Assembly: GCA_016781635.1 (NCBI GenBank)
Contig: JADDPY010000533.1
Coordinates: 1-23,409, forward strand
Direction of reading: 5' to 3'
Length of the DNA stretch: 23,409 bases
From: Rubrobacter sp.
GTDB taxonomy: Bacteria > Actinomycetota > Rubrobacteria > Rubrobacterales > Rubrobacteraceae
Part shown: in pieces, positions 15,593 through 22,398 of the stretch
How the letters are laid out: every line of letters begins with the position of its first letter
How positions within the stretch are numbered: position 1 is the stretch's first letter
The notes under the pieces: generated by a model
Database searches by the model: none
Told to the model about the DNA's origin: nothing
Seen by the model: only the letters and a program-made list of their open reading frames with translations
Translations under genes and position numbers: made by a program

Positions 15593-15602
15593 GCACCTTT
15601 CT

Positions 15603-16334
15603 ATGGACGGGATCCTGGACTTCATTCGCTCCGTTCCGGACTCGCCCCAGGGCTTGCTCGACTTTGTCATGTCTCTTCTTATCACCCACGGTTACCTTGT
15701 CGTGTTCGTGGGCGCGGCGCTGGACAACTTCGGCCTCCCGGCCTCCGGCGACATAGTGCTCTTCGCCGGCGGATTTTTCGCCAATTCCGGCCGGGCGGCC
15801 CTGCCGCTAGTAATGCTCTCGGGCTTTCTCGGCGCCCTCTGCTCGGACCACGCGATCTACTGGATCGGACGCTACGGGGGTCGCCCGCTCATCACCCGCA
15901 TCCTGAAGGTTCGCCTCCTCTCGTTTCTGCTCGACGCCAAAAGCCTCGGCAAGGTCGAGCGCTACTTCGACGAACACGGCGGAAAGACTGTCTTCGTCGG
16001 GCGGTTCGGCCCCGGCCTACGCAGCATGACCCCCCTCTTCGCCGGGGTCAGCCGAATGAAGTACACCCATTTTCTCCCTTACAACCTCGCGGCGGTTACC
16101 TTCTGGTCGATCGCCTACACGATGGTCGGCTACGTCTTCGGCCAGTACTGGAATGAGCTTCTCGCCGTCGCCCAGGACATCGGCTACGGCCTGGTCGCCC
16201 TCGTCGTTCTCACCCTCCTCTTCTATGTACTTCGCCGGCGTCGTAAGAACCTGAAGAAGAAGTCTTCCGAACAGGTCGCGACAACCGTCGAGGAGACAGA
16301 AGAAAAGACTCGTGCCACCCGCAAAAGTGAGTAG
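15603..16334 (+). CDS. DedA-family membrane protein
   Basis: This 243-residue integral membrane protein is of the DedA/SNARE-associated family, thought to move undecaprenyl phosphate or other lipids across the membrane. It carries the family features NFGLPASGDIVLFAGG (about residues 40-55), GALCSDHAIYWIGRYGG, and FVGRFGPGLRSMTPLFAG, the last containing the conserved Arg (GRF.PG.R). About five hydrophobic segments are present, followed by a long basic then acidic cytoplasmic tail (RRRRKNLKKKSSE to the end). I chose ATG 15603 because an open frame to its left is merely read-through antisense to nothing conserved and overlaps the dehydratase. It has its own apparent promoter and a short gap to the 61-aa gene downstream. 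Confidence 0.9.
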   Translation: MDGILDFIRSVPDSPQGLLDFVMSLLITHGYLVVFVGAALDNFGLPASGDIVLFAGGFFANSGRAALPLVMLSGFLGALCSDHAIYWIGRYGGRPLITRILKVRLLSFLLDAKSLGKVERYFDEHGGKTVFVGRFGPGLRSMTPLFAGVSRMKYTHFLPYNLAAVTFWSIAYTMVGYVFGQYWNELLAVAQDIGYGLVALVVLTLLFYVLRRRRKNLKKKSSEQVATTVEETEEKTRATRKSE

Positions 16335-16344
16335 AGGAGGCGCG

Positions 16345-16530
16345 ATGGAGAACATAAACGAAGAACATAAGATGCTCATATCCGAGGGCTGGGAGCCCCG
16401 GGAGCGCGAAGACGGCGAGACCGTGTGGACCAACCCGGCGAACGGCCTCGTCTACCCGCAGGGCCAGGCCGCGGCCATGGTCCGCGAAGGGGCCGACCCC
16501 GAAGGTCCCCAACCGGGCGTCAAGGACTAA
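16345..16530 (+). CDS. Small conserved Trp-rich protein of unknown function
   Basis: This 61-residue soluble protein begins MENINEEHKMLISEGWEPRE and contains GWEPRERE, ETVWTNPANGLVYPQG and a helix AAAMVREG. The pattern suggests a short beta-hairpin with two exposed Trp residues and a final helix, but I do not recognise a named family. The ATG at 16345 has an ideal GAGGAGG four bases upstream. It starts ten bases after the dedA-like stop and is probably co-transcribed with it. A strong hairpin follows its stop. Confidence 0.75.
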   Translation: MENINEEHKMLISEGWEPREREDGETVWTNPANGLVYPQGQAAAMVREGADPEGPQPGVKD

Positions 16531-16550
16531 CCGAAACAAGCCGAGCCACG

Positions 16551-16582
16551 GGAGAGGGGACCGCGTGGGCGGCCCCCTCTCC
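16551..16582. terminator. Hairpin between convergent genes, likely bidirectional terminator
   Basis: GGAGAGGGG (16551-16559) pairs perfectly with CCCCTCTCC (16574-16582). Inside, after one A/C mismatch, CCGC (16561-16564) pairs with GCGG (16569-16572) around a GTGG loop. The element lies 20 bases after the plus-strand stop and 8 bases after the minus-strand c-subunit stop, exactly where a shared terminator would be. Neither side has a good U-tract. Confidence 0.65.
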
Positions 16583-16589
16583 GATTCCC

Positions 16590-16877
16590 CTATCCGAGCA
16601 CGAAAGCGAGGAGCAGGGCGAAAACGATGCCGTAGAGGGCAAACGCCTCGACCAGCCCGATCCCGAGGAACATCAAAGTCCTCGTCTGCTCGTAAGCCTC
16701 CGGCTGCCGGTGGATCGAAGCGATAGTCTGTCCGATCAAATACCCCATCCCGGCCCCCGGCCCGATGACCGCCGCACCGGCCGCCATCCCAACCCCGACG
16801 TACCTCAAGCCCTCCGCGAGGATCTCGAACCCCTCGACGTTCCCGCCCTCCTGCAACAGCGCCATCATCACTTCCAC
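16590..16877 (-). CDS. F-type ATP synthase c-subunit homologue (orphan)
   Basis: The 95-residue proteolipid has two membrane helices in the c-subunit pattern: a Gly/Ala-rich first helix (GVGMAAGAAVIGPGAGMGYL, about residues 28-47), the polar loop with HRQPEA (about 56-61, matching the conserved RQP loop), and a second helix with the ion-binding Glu (IGLVEAFALYGIVFALLLAF, Glu near residue 77). Such proteins form the rotor ring of FoF1 ATP synthase. No other atp gene is present; the gene is last in an operon with an alpha/beta hydrolase and an unknown membrane protein. I use GTG 16877, seven bases after AGGGG; ATG at 16868, in a TGATG overlap with the upstream stop, is an alternative. It may be a spare c-subunit or part of an unrelated membrane complex. 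Confidence 0.88.
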   Translation of the reverse strand: MEVMMALLQEGGNVEGFEILAEGLRYVGVGMAAGAAVIGPGAGMGYLIGQTIASIHRQPEAYEQTRTLMFLGIGLVEAFALYGIVFALLLAFVLG

Positions 16878-17251
16878 GATCTTTCCCCTTTTCCTCCGTC
16901 AACCTCGTCCCGAACCAAGACTTCGCCTGCCGCGAGTAACCCGTCTGCCAGGGATATGCCCCGCTGAAGGGCCTCCCCGGCGTCCCGGTAGTCCCCCTCC
17001 TCCAGGCTTCCCTGAACCCGCCGGTACAGCTCGAACACCTCCGTGATAACCGGGTCCTCGACAGGTTCCGGATACAGCGCTATGACCTTCGAGGCGAGCC
17101 TTGGCATCCCGGAGACCACGAGCGCCGAGACCATCTCCCGGCTACGACGCTCCTCCATTCGCCGGTAGCCCACGAGGGACATCCACAGGGAGAACACCGA
17201 CCAGAGCAGCAGCATCACCCCGCCGGCGCCCCCCGGGACCACCCCCACCAC
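16868..17251 (-). CDS. Unknown membrane-anchored protein upstream of c-subunit
   Basis: The open frame encodes up to 127 residues: a Gly-rich start, one hydrophobic helix (about residues 13-29, MLLLWSVFSLWMSLVGY), a basic stretch (RRMEERRSRE), and a soluble, mainly helical C-terminal part (PVITEVFELYRRVQGSLEEG and GISLADGLLAAGEVLVRDE). I do not recognise the family. GTG 17251 is the furthest start, but neither it nor the internal GTG-ATG pair before the helix has a clear ribosome binding site. A hydrophobic segment in another frame lies directly upstream, suggesting that the intact protein has two helices and that the frame is interrupted in the G-rich tract. Its stop overlaps the c-subunit start. 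Confidence 0.65.
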   Translation of the reverse strand: MVGVVPGGAGGVMLLLWSVFSLWMSLVGYRRMEERRSREMVSALVVSGMPRLASKVIALYPEPVEDPVITEVFELYRRVQGSLEEGDYRDAGEALQRGISLADGLLAAGEVLVRDEVDGGKGERSWK

Positions 17252-17381
17252 CCATGAGCCCTACCACGACCGCGGCCCCTCCGTGGGCCATCCCGGAGAA
17301 CAGGGCCAGGGGCAAGGCGGCTTCGCGGAGCAGGGGTAGCAGCCCCGGTCCCGTCGTCTTCCCCGGCATTGGGGAGATCAC
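17142..17381 (-). CDS. Overlapping ORF with hydrophobic helix, possible N-terminal half of the 16868-17251 gene
   Basis: GTG at 17381 overlaps the stop of the hydrolase gene (GTGA), the same coupling seen elsewhere in this genome. The frame opens VISPMPGKTTGPGLLPLLRE and then gives a good membrane helix (LPLALFSGMAHGGAAVVVGL, about residues 23-42). After a run of Gly codons it turns into an Arg/Gly-rich stretch that is the shadow of the next gene's helix. The front half therefore looks coding and the back half does not. A one-base shift within 17226-17255 would join it to the following gene as one protein of about 165 residues. Confidence 0.45.
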   Translation of the reverse strand: MISPMPGKTTGPGLLPLLREAALPLALFSGMAHGGAAVVVGLMGGGGGPGGRRRGDAAALVGVLPVDVPRGLPANGGAS

Positions 17382-18220
17382 GATGCGTCCCTCACGTCTC
17401 GCGGCGCTCCTTCGCCCCCGGTCCTCGAAAGGAGGAAAGCCTCGATTTCTTCCGCGAGCCGCTCCGGCCCATCCTCGGGGACGAAGGCCCAGGAGTCGGG
17501 GATCTTCCGCAGTGTGGCGTCGGGAAACCGCGCCGCCAGACCCTCGGCGTGCTCGAAGGGGAATAGCCTGTCCTCGGGTGCCCAGGCCAGCAGCACCGGC
17601 CCTTCGAAGCCGGGGAGCTTCTCCGCGACGGCGAGCGTGTGCCTCGGGGAAATGTCCCGGAGAAACTTGCGCAGATCGCGCCGCACCCCGGCATCTCCCG
17701 TAACCGGTGCCAGGTACGAGTCGACTACCCGATCCTCGATCGGGCGCTTGGTCAGCCAACCGAAGGTGATCGGCAACCGCCGCAGGGCGCGCACCCGCAG
17801 CACCGCGCCCATCACCGAGACGAAACCGGGAACGTGAGCGCCCCACTGCACGTACCGCAACACCGGGGGTAAAAAGTTATCGAACGCGTCGCAGTTCGTC
17901 AGCACCAGCCGCTCCACCCTCTCCGGATACGAGGCGACGACGGACTGGCAGATCGCACCGCCCGTGTCGTTGCCTACCAGAGTCACCTCCTCCAGCCCCA
18001 AGGCATCCAGGAAGTCCACCACCATCCTCGTTATCCCCCCGAAAGAAAGGTCCGCCCCGGCGTCCATCGTCACCCCATGCGACCCGAGCGGCCAGTCCGG
18101 CACGATGCAGCGAAATCCCTCCGACAACCGCGGCACCACCCCCCGCCAGAGACCACCATGAACCAGCAGCCCGTGCACGAACACGACGGGGTCGCCCTCC
18201 CCCGTCTCCCGGTACCTCAC
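17378..18220 (-). CDS. Alpha/beta hydrolase, haloalkane-dehalogenase-like branch
   Basis: This 280-residue alpha/beta fold hydrolase has the oxyanion motif FVHGLLVHGG (residues 14-23), a nucleophile elbow GNDTGGA (Asp 85) and the acid loop APEDRLF (Asp 217). An Asp nucleophile is typical of the dehalogenase/epoxide hydrolase branch. The general-base His is missing: where DSGHF would be expected it reads DSWAFVPED, with Ala at 245. I recall related proteins with GNDTGGA that also lack this His, so this may be a subfamily trait. The GTG at 18220 is the only start in frame. It heads the minus-strand operon ending in the c-subunit and faces the TetR gene across an AT-rich gap. Substrate unknown. 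Confidence 0.82.
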   Translation of the reverse strand: MRYRETGEGDPVVFVHGLLVHGGLWRGVVPRLSEGFRCIVPDWPLGSHGVTMDAGADLSFGGITRMVVDFLDALGLEEVTLVGNDTGGAICQSVVASYPERVERLVLTNCDAFDNFLPPVLRYVQWGAHVPGFVSVMGAVLRVRALRRLPITFGWLTKRPIEDRVVDSYLAPVTGDAGVRRDLRKFLRDISPRHTLAVAEKLPGFEGPVLLAWAPEDRLFPFEHAEGLAARFPDATLRKIPDSWAFVPEDGPERLAEEIEAFLLSRTGGEGAPRDVRDAS

Positions 18221-18339
18221 GGTCCCCCACGGAGCCGGACCTCCCTCTCCTCCCCCAACAACCCCTTCCCCACCAAGACACCCTCCTTGTCCCTAGCTTA
18301 CGTTCGGGTACCTACCCGACCCTTCTCTAACCTTCTTCT

Positions 18340-18415
18340 ATCTTGTTTCTAGCTCTTAACTTACACCGTATATTTACAACGTAAGGCTATAGAAGTTGGT
18401 GTAAGCTGTCAAGGT
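18340..18415. promoter_or_regulatory. AT-rich divergent intergenic region with CTTACACC half-sites (candidate TetR operator)
   Basis: CTTACACC (18360-18367) and its exact complement GGTGTAAG (18398-18405) form an 8-base inverted pair, and a third partial half-site GTAAGG (18381-18386) lies between them. The stretch is strikingly AT-rich for this genome and holds several -10-like hexamers (TATATT 18369-18374, CTATAG 18387-18392). It lies between a TetR gene and the divergent hydrolase operon, where a TetR protein usually binds. The exact promoter positions cannot be fixed by eye. Confidence 0.55.
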
Positions 18416-18451
18416 GTTTTTCGGCGGGCATAACGGGTTCGGAGGTTGCGG

Positions 18452-19093
18452 ATGGGTGAGGTAGGGCGGCGACCGTTGAGCCGGCGTCGAATCCTCGAGG
18501 CTGCCGTCGAACTCGTGGATCGGGAGGGGCTCCGGGGGTTGAGCATGCGCAGGCTCGGGAGGGAGCTCGGGGTGGAGGCGATGTCGCTCTACAACCACGT
18601 CCCCAACAAGGAGGCGCTGCTCGGGGGGATGGTGGAGGTCCTGATCGAGGGGGTGGAGATTCCGGGCGAGAGTTCCGCGGGCTGGGAGGAGCAAGTTAGG
18701 GGGGCGTTCCGGTCGTATCTGAACATCGCGCGGGCACACCCGGAGGTTTTTCAGCTTTTCGCCACGCGTCCTCTGGGTACCGGCGAGGCTTTGAGGATCT
18801 TCGAGGTTTTGCGCGGCGCGGGGCTCGACGTGGTGCCGGCGCTCCACGCCTTCAGGGCACTCTCCAGCTACACGATAGGGTACGCGCTAGCGGAGATACG
18901 GGGCTTCCCCCTGGAGCTCGAAGGCGGGCCACGGGCACTCGAGCTCGCGCCGCCGCTCAAGGAGGTCGACCGCGACGCGAAATTCGACTACGGCCTGGAC
19001 CTCATAATCTCCGGCCTGCGGCAGAAGCTGGATCGCCAAGGGGCAAAAGGGGACTCCCAGCGCCGGAGCAAGCGAGGGCCGGACCACAGGTAG
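18452..19093 (+). CDS. TetR-family transcriptional regulator
   Basis: This 213-residue repressor has an N-terminal TetR helix-turn-helix (LSRRRILEAAVELVDREGLR, then LSMRRLGRELGVEAMSLYNH, residues about 8-52, continuing VPNKEALL). The MSLYNHVPNKEAL ending of the recognition region is typical of TetR proteins with the tetracycline-repressor-like C-terminal domain. That C-terminal part, which would hold the ligand pocket, is the usual length. I use ATG 18452, six bases after GGAGG; a TTG two codons upstream is less likely. It faces the alpha/beta hydrolase operon and probably represses that operon and itself. The ligand is unknown. Confidence 0.9.
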   Translation: MGEVGRRPLSRRRILEAAVELVDREGLRGLSMRRLGRELGVEAMSLYNHVPNKEALLGGMVEVLIEGVEIPGESSAGWEEQVRGAFRSYLNIARAHPEVFQLFATRPLGTGEALRIFEVLRGAGLDVVPALHAFRALSSYTIGYALAEIRGFPLELEGGPRALELAPPLKEVDRDAKFDYGLDLIISGLRQKLDRQGAKGDSQRRSKRGPDHR

Positions 19094-19249
19094 GCACGAG
19101 ACGAAGCTCGATCCGGCCGGCCTTACCAGTCCTAGCTGACCTCGGGTTCGTGCACGAGATCATCCGGGCCCTTCCGGCACCGGACCTCTCCGGTTCCTCG
19201 CCACGGATGCTCGGCCGAAGAACCGCAGCGTTCCGTTTTGCATCTCTTC

Positions 19250-20257
19250 TTAGGCGGCTTTCCTTCGTAGGGCCACAGCCCCGAGGACGGCTCCCGCCAC
19301 TATGCTCCGCTTCACGGTCCGGTGCGTTTGTAGCCAGGTGTAAAGGCTTCGGGGGTGCGCTCGGTCGCTGAAAGAGCCCTCGATGGTGTTGGGACCTTCC
19401 ATGGACTCGAAGAGGTTGTCCGGCGCGTCTTCGGGCTTGGGCTCACCGGTGTAGTGGGCCTCGAAGGCGACCCTTCTCTGCATTATGGCGTCCAACAGCC
19501 GCGGCGAGATCGTCTGGCCCAGGATCATCGCCCTGGATGCCCCACCGACGATCAGGTCCCTCGGGCCCTTCTCGGCCGCGTGGAGGATCGCCTCGACTAC
19601 AATACCCGGCCCGTAGATCGGCGGCGGGGCTACCGGCTTAACCCCGAGCTTGGTGCGGGCCTTGTCGAAGAACGGCGTGTTGGTGGTCGCGGGCTGGATG
19701 CTGGTAACGCCGATGGGCCACCCCTCGTGCCGGAGCTCGACGCGCATTGCCTCCAGGAAGCCGTCGATGCCGTGCTTGGAGGCACAGTAAGCGCTCTGGA
19801 GCGGGATCGCGCGTTTGGCGCCCATCGAGGATATGTGGACGAGCGCGCCGCGACCCTCGCGTTTTATGTGCGGGAGCGCCGCCATCGCGCCGTAGACCTG
19901 TCCCATCAGGTTTACGTCTATAACGCGCTCGAACTCCTCGGGCGTGGTCTCTTCGAAGGTAGCGAACAGGCCGACCCCGGCGATGTGGACCCAGGTATCC
20001 AGCCGCCCGTACTCCTCGATGGCCGCGTCCGCTACCGCCTTCACCCCATCGAACTCGGCCACGTCTGCCGTCACGGCGATGGCCTCGCCCCCCCTGGCGC
20101 GTATCTCGTCCACGACCGAACGCAACCCCGCCTCGCCGCGGGCGGAGACCACCACCTTGGCGCCCCGTTCGGCAAACCTGAGGGCCGAGAGGCGGCCTAT
20201 CCCGCTGGAGCCCCCCATCACCACTGCCACTTGCTCTCCTATAGGCTTGAGCCGCAT
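19250..20257 (-). CDS. SDR family oxidoreductase with long C-terminal extension
   Basis: This short-chain dehydrogenase has 335 residues, about 85 more than a classical SDR. Seen are the cofactor loop MGGSSGIGRLS (residues 14-24), the catalytic Ser-Tyr-Lys set (ISSMG near 142-146, Tyr 157 and Lys 161 in YCASK) and an Asn in VNLMGQ (116). The usual NNAG reads HIAG (residues 91-94). An Arg-bearing VVSARGE after the second strand suggests NADP. The C-terminal extension carries a polar stretch and ends in a short hydrophobic helix with a basic tail (VAGAVLGAVALRRKAA), perhaps a membrane contact. ATG 20257 lies seven bases after AAGGAG. It probably shares a transcript with the hydrolase upstream. 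Substrate unknown. Confidence 0.85.
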   Translation of the reverse strand: MRLKPIGEQVAVVMGGSSGIGRLSALRFAERGAKVVVSARGEAGLRSVVDEIRARGGEAIAVTADVAEFDGVKAVADAAIEEYGRLDTWVHIAGVGLFATFEETTPEEFERVIDVNLMGQVYGAMAALPHIKREGRGALVHISSMGAKRAIPLQSAYCASKHGIDGFLEAMRVELRHEGWPIGVTSIQPATTNTPFFDKARTKLGVKPVAPPPIYGPGIVVEAILHAAEKGPRDLIVGGASRAMILGQTISPRLLDAIMQRRVAFEAHYTGEPKPEDAPDNLFESMEGPNTIEGSFSDRAHPRSLYTWLQTHRTVKRSIVAGAVLGAVALRRKAA

Positions 20258-20356
20258 CTTGTCACTCCTTATCGGGTTCGGCGTGCTCGACCATCCCGTC
20301 GATGAATCCGACAGGCTCACCCACTACAAAGCTTAGCGTTCGGGGCCTCGTGCCCG

Positions 20357-21181
20357 TCAGCCGGACGCCCGTCCTCCTCGTTCGCTCAGGAACCGCACGA
20401 GGGTCTGCGCAACATGGTCCGGGCGTTCGACCTGGGGCAGGTGCCCGCAATCGGGGATGAGCTCGAGATAGCCGTCCGGGATGCGGGAGATCGCCTCTCG
20501 CGCCTGGTCCGGGGGGAGCACCCGGTCACGCTCGCCCCAGATCACGAGCGTCCGTACACGCAAGGAGGACAGCCGATCCAGCAAGATCTCACGCTGCCCC
20601 CGGAGGCCAACCTGGGCGCGGACGGTCGCCAGCTGACCCTCCAAAAATCCTGGTAGACGCGCCAGCTTGTATTGCTCCTTCAGCCACTTCGCGGGGGTTC
20701 TTCGGGGGCTCCCGAAAAGTAGCGCGGCCCGTCCCAGTACGCGTTGCGCCGCGCCGGGAGGCCTCTTGCCCCAGGCCACCGCCAGCCCACCGTAGCCGGG
20801 TAGGGCCAACGATCGCAGGGCTAGACTGACCTTGCGCCCGAGGCCCGCGCCGGCGATAAGTACCAGGGCCGTCACGCGGTCCGGGTCGTCCAGTGCCAGC
20901 CGCAGGCCCGCCAAGCCGCCAAGGGAGTTGCCGACCACGGCGGCGCGCTCGACCCCCAAGGTGTCCTGGAACGCGGCGAGGAAACGCCCGAAGGAGGCCG
21001 GCGAGTAGTCGTCTCCCCTGGGCCTGGCGCTCCCGCCGGAGCCGGGCAGGTCCGGCGCGTAGACGCGGTGGGTGCGAGCCAGGGCGGGTATCACCCAATC
21101 CCAGTCAAGGGCGTTCTCGCCGACGCCGTGCAGCAGGATCAGCGGCGGGCCCTCACCCTCCGCCAGGTAACGGATGGGCAA
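20357..21181 (-). CDS. Alpha/beta fold serine hydrolase (5' end doubtful)
   Basis: This is an alpha/beta hydrolase with a full serine triad: oxyanion motif LLHGVGEN (residues 16-23), nucleophile GNSLGG (Ser 86), acid WGERDRVL (Asp 219) and base CGHLPQVE (His 247). The family covers esterases and C-C bond hydrolases, and I cannot tell the substrate. The only start in frame is TTG 21181, with poor ribosome binding site spacing. The open frame continues upstream by about 30 codons, including EEHRIYVEGLPIRYLAEGEG; such an N-terminal strand pair is normal for the family, so the true start may be non-canonical or lost. It lies about 100 bases upstream of the SDR gene. Confidence 0.82.
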   Translation of the reverse strand: MPIRYLAEGEGPPLILLHGVGENALDWDWVIPALARTHRVYAPDLPGSGGSARPRGDDYSPASFGRFLAAFQDTLGVERAAVVGNSLGGLAGLRLALDDPDRVTALVLIAGAGLGRKVSLALRSLALPGYGGLAVAWGKRPPGAAQRVLGRAALLFGSPRRTPAKWLKEQYKLARLPGFLEGQLATVRAQVGLRGQREILLDRLSSLRVRTLVIWGERDRVLPPDQAREAISRIPDGYLELIPDCGHLPQVERPDHVAQTLVRFLSERGGRASG

Positions 21182-21443
21182 ACCTTCTACGTAGATGCGG
21201 TGCTCTTCGGGGATCAGGGTACCCTTCTGTCTCGCCAGCCGTCTTTCGGAGCGCGCAAAGCTCGCAACCTCCGATCGACCATGGTCTTACCCCGAATGAT
21301 CCTCGGCCAAAAGCTCGTGGAGGTGAGCGTTTCGCCTATTGACCGGGAGCAGCGTCTTGTTCGCCGAGACGATCTTCCCACGTCCGTGCCTCTGCCAGGG
21401 TGCGTACGCGATAGCTGCGCATATGCACAGGCCCTCTCCCTAG
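21182..21443. other. Intergenic region between two hydrolase genes
   Basis: The first 90 or so bases may be the unrecognised 5' end of the gene at 20357-21181. An imperfect inverted repeat, GTGCGTACGC then GCGCATATGCAC (about 21399-21427), lies just after the esterase gene and may be a weak terminator. Nothing else is apparent. Confidence 0.35.
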
Positions 21444-22010
21444 TTAGTCTCCCTCGGACGCAAACCAATCCACGGCCTCGAGCGCGATCTCCGGGGGGAC
21501 CGTATGACCGCCCTCGAACTCCTTGTACGTCAACTCGTAGCCCATTCGCTCCAGCTGCGGGACGATCCTACGGCTGCAACGGTCGATCGGGAGGACGGCA
21601 TCGCGGGTGCCGTGGGAGATGAAGAAGCGCGGGGCGCCGACGCGCGCGGACGGCGCCATGAAGCCCGGCGAAAAAGCGAGCACGTGCGAGAAGAGGTCGC
21701 CGTTGTTGATGCCCAGGGAGAGCGCGTAGGAGGCCCCATCGGAGAACCCCGTGATGGCCAGGCGGGTGGGATCCAACGCGTAACGGGAGAACGTCTCCTC
21801 CAGGGCACCATCCATTGCCTCCACGTCCGGGCCGTACCCTCCGACGATGACGTCCCAGGTGTACTGGCGCGAGGTCGGCGCGAGCAGCAACATGCCGGTC
21901 GCATCCGCCAAGGGGCGAAGAAGGGCCATGGCGTCGCGCGCTTGCCCTCCCGCGCCGTGCAGCACCACCGCCAGCGGGGCAGGACGCTCGGGCCCGTAAG
22001 ACTCCGGCAC
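21444..22010 (-). CDS. PHB-depolymerase/phospholipase-like serine esterase (5' end doubtful)
   Basis: This alpha/beta hydrolase of the carboxylesterase/PHB depolymerase type has the oxyanion segment VVLHGAGGQARD (residues 15-26), nucleophile TGFSDGASYAL (Ser 90), acid HGTRDAVLP (Asp 137) and base EGGHTVPPE (His 169). The triad is complete. GTG 22010 is the first canonical start, giving 188 residues. Open, coding-like sequence with the same style (LGLQDLASGSARGDHLLYVP) continues upstream for about 45 codons to a stop with no ATG, GTG or TTG. Related proteins have such an N-terminal strand. The gene may use an unusual start or have lost it. There is no signal peptide in the visible part. Confidence 0.78.
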   Translation of the reverse strand: MPESYGPERPAPLAVVLHGAGGQARDAMALLRPLADATGMLLLAPTSRQYTWDVIVGGYGPDVEAMDGALEETFSRYALDPTRLAITGFSDGASYALSLGINNGDLFSHVLAFSPGFMAPSARVGAPRFFISHGTRDAVLPIDRCSRRIVPQLERMGYELTYKEFEGGHTVPPEIALEAVDWFASEGD

Positions 22011-22398
22011 GTACAGCAGGTGATCTCCGCGGGCGGAACCGGATGCCAGATCTTGCAGGCCGAGCGACGCCGGTTTGCTTACCTCCAGCGGTCGCGCCCG
22101 TAGCCGACCTCTAGTGCTTGCGTTTTCTGTTATGCGGGTTCCCCCCTACTAGTGCCCGAGATCTGCGTCCCGGTTTACGGAGCATGCCTTACCCCTGTAC
22201 ACGGGACCGCTAAAAGCGATTTCGCGTCAATTGCGAGAATTCATGCACGAAACGTTCGTCGAGATCTATGTCCGGCCTCCGTGGCCCGTCCTTCGGGGCG
22301 GCGGGGCGATCGGACATACGCTGAGGACGCATTTTCTTCCTCGCCTATAAAGGGTAAAAAAACAAAAGCATTCTGAACGAGTTGCAGGAGGTGTTGGT
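22011..22398. other. Intergenic region upstream of DUF2795 gene
   Basis: The left 130 bases may belong to the 5' end of the esterase gene. The middle is unremarkable. A UUCG-capped hairpin (22269-22316) and an A-rich stretch with TATAAA (22346-22351), a possible -10 box for the next gene, occupy the right part. No -35 is convincing. Confidence 0.45.
22269..22316 (+). promoter_or_regulatory. UUCG-tetraloop hairpin upstream of DUF2795 gene
   Basis: CCGTCC (22286-22291), loop TTCG, GGGCGG (22296-22301) form a six-pair stem (one G-U) closed by the very stable C(UUCG)G loop. The outer bases TGTCCG (22269-22274) and CGGACA (22311-22316) pair perfectly, and the interior GCCTCC and GGGGC can partly pair, giving an extended hairpin of 48 bases. 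No U-tract follows on either strand, so an RNA element or operator is more likely than a terminator. Confidence 0.5.

Noticed and set aside
15096..15602. Plus-strand open frame continuing upstream of the DedA start
   Set aside because: This part overlaps the L-fuconate dehydratase gene in another frame and reads as an Arg/Pro-rich shadow; DedA homology begins at 15603.
19094..19249. Short plus-strand frame after tetR beginning near 19150 (HEIIRALPAPDLSGSSPRML)
   Set aside because: It runs antisense into the SDR gene, has no ribosome site, and I know no family for it. A decayed gene cannot be excluded.
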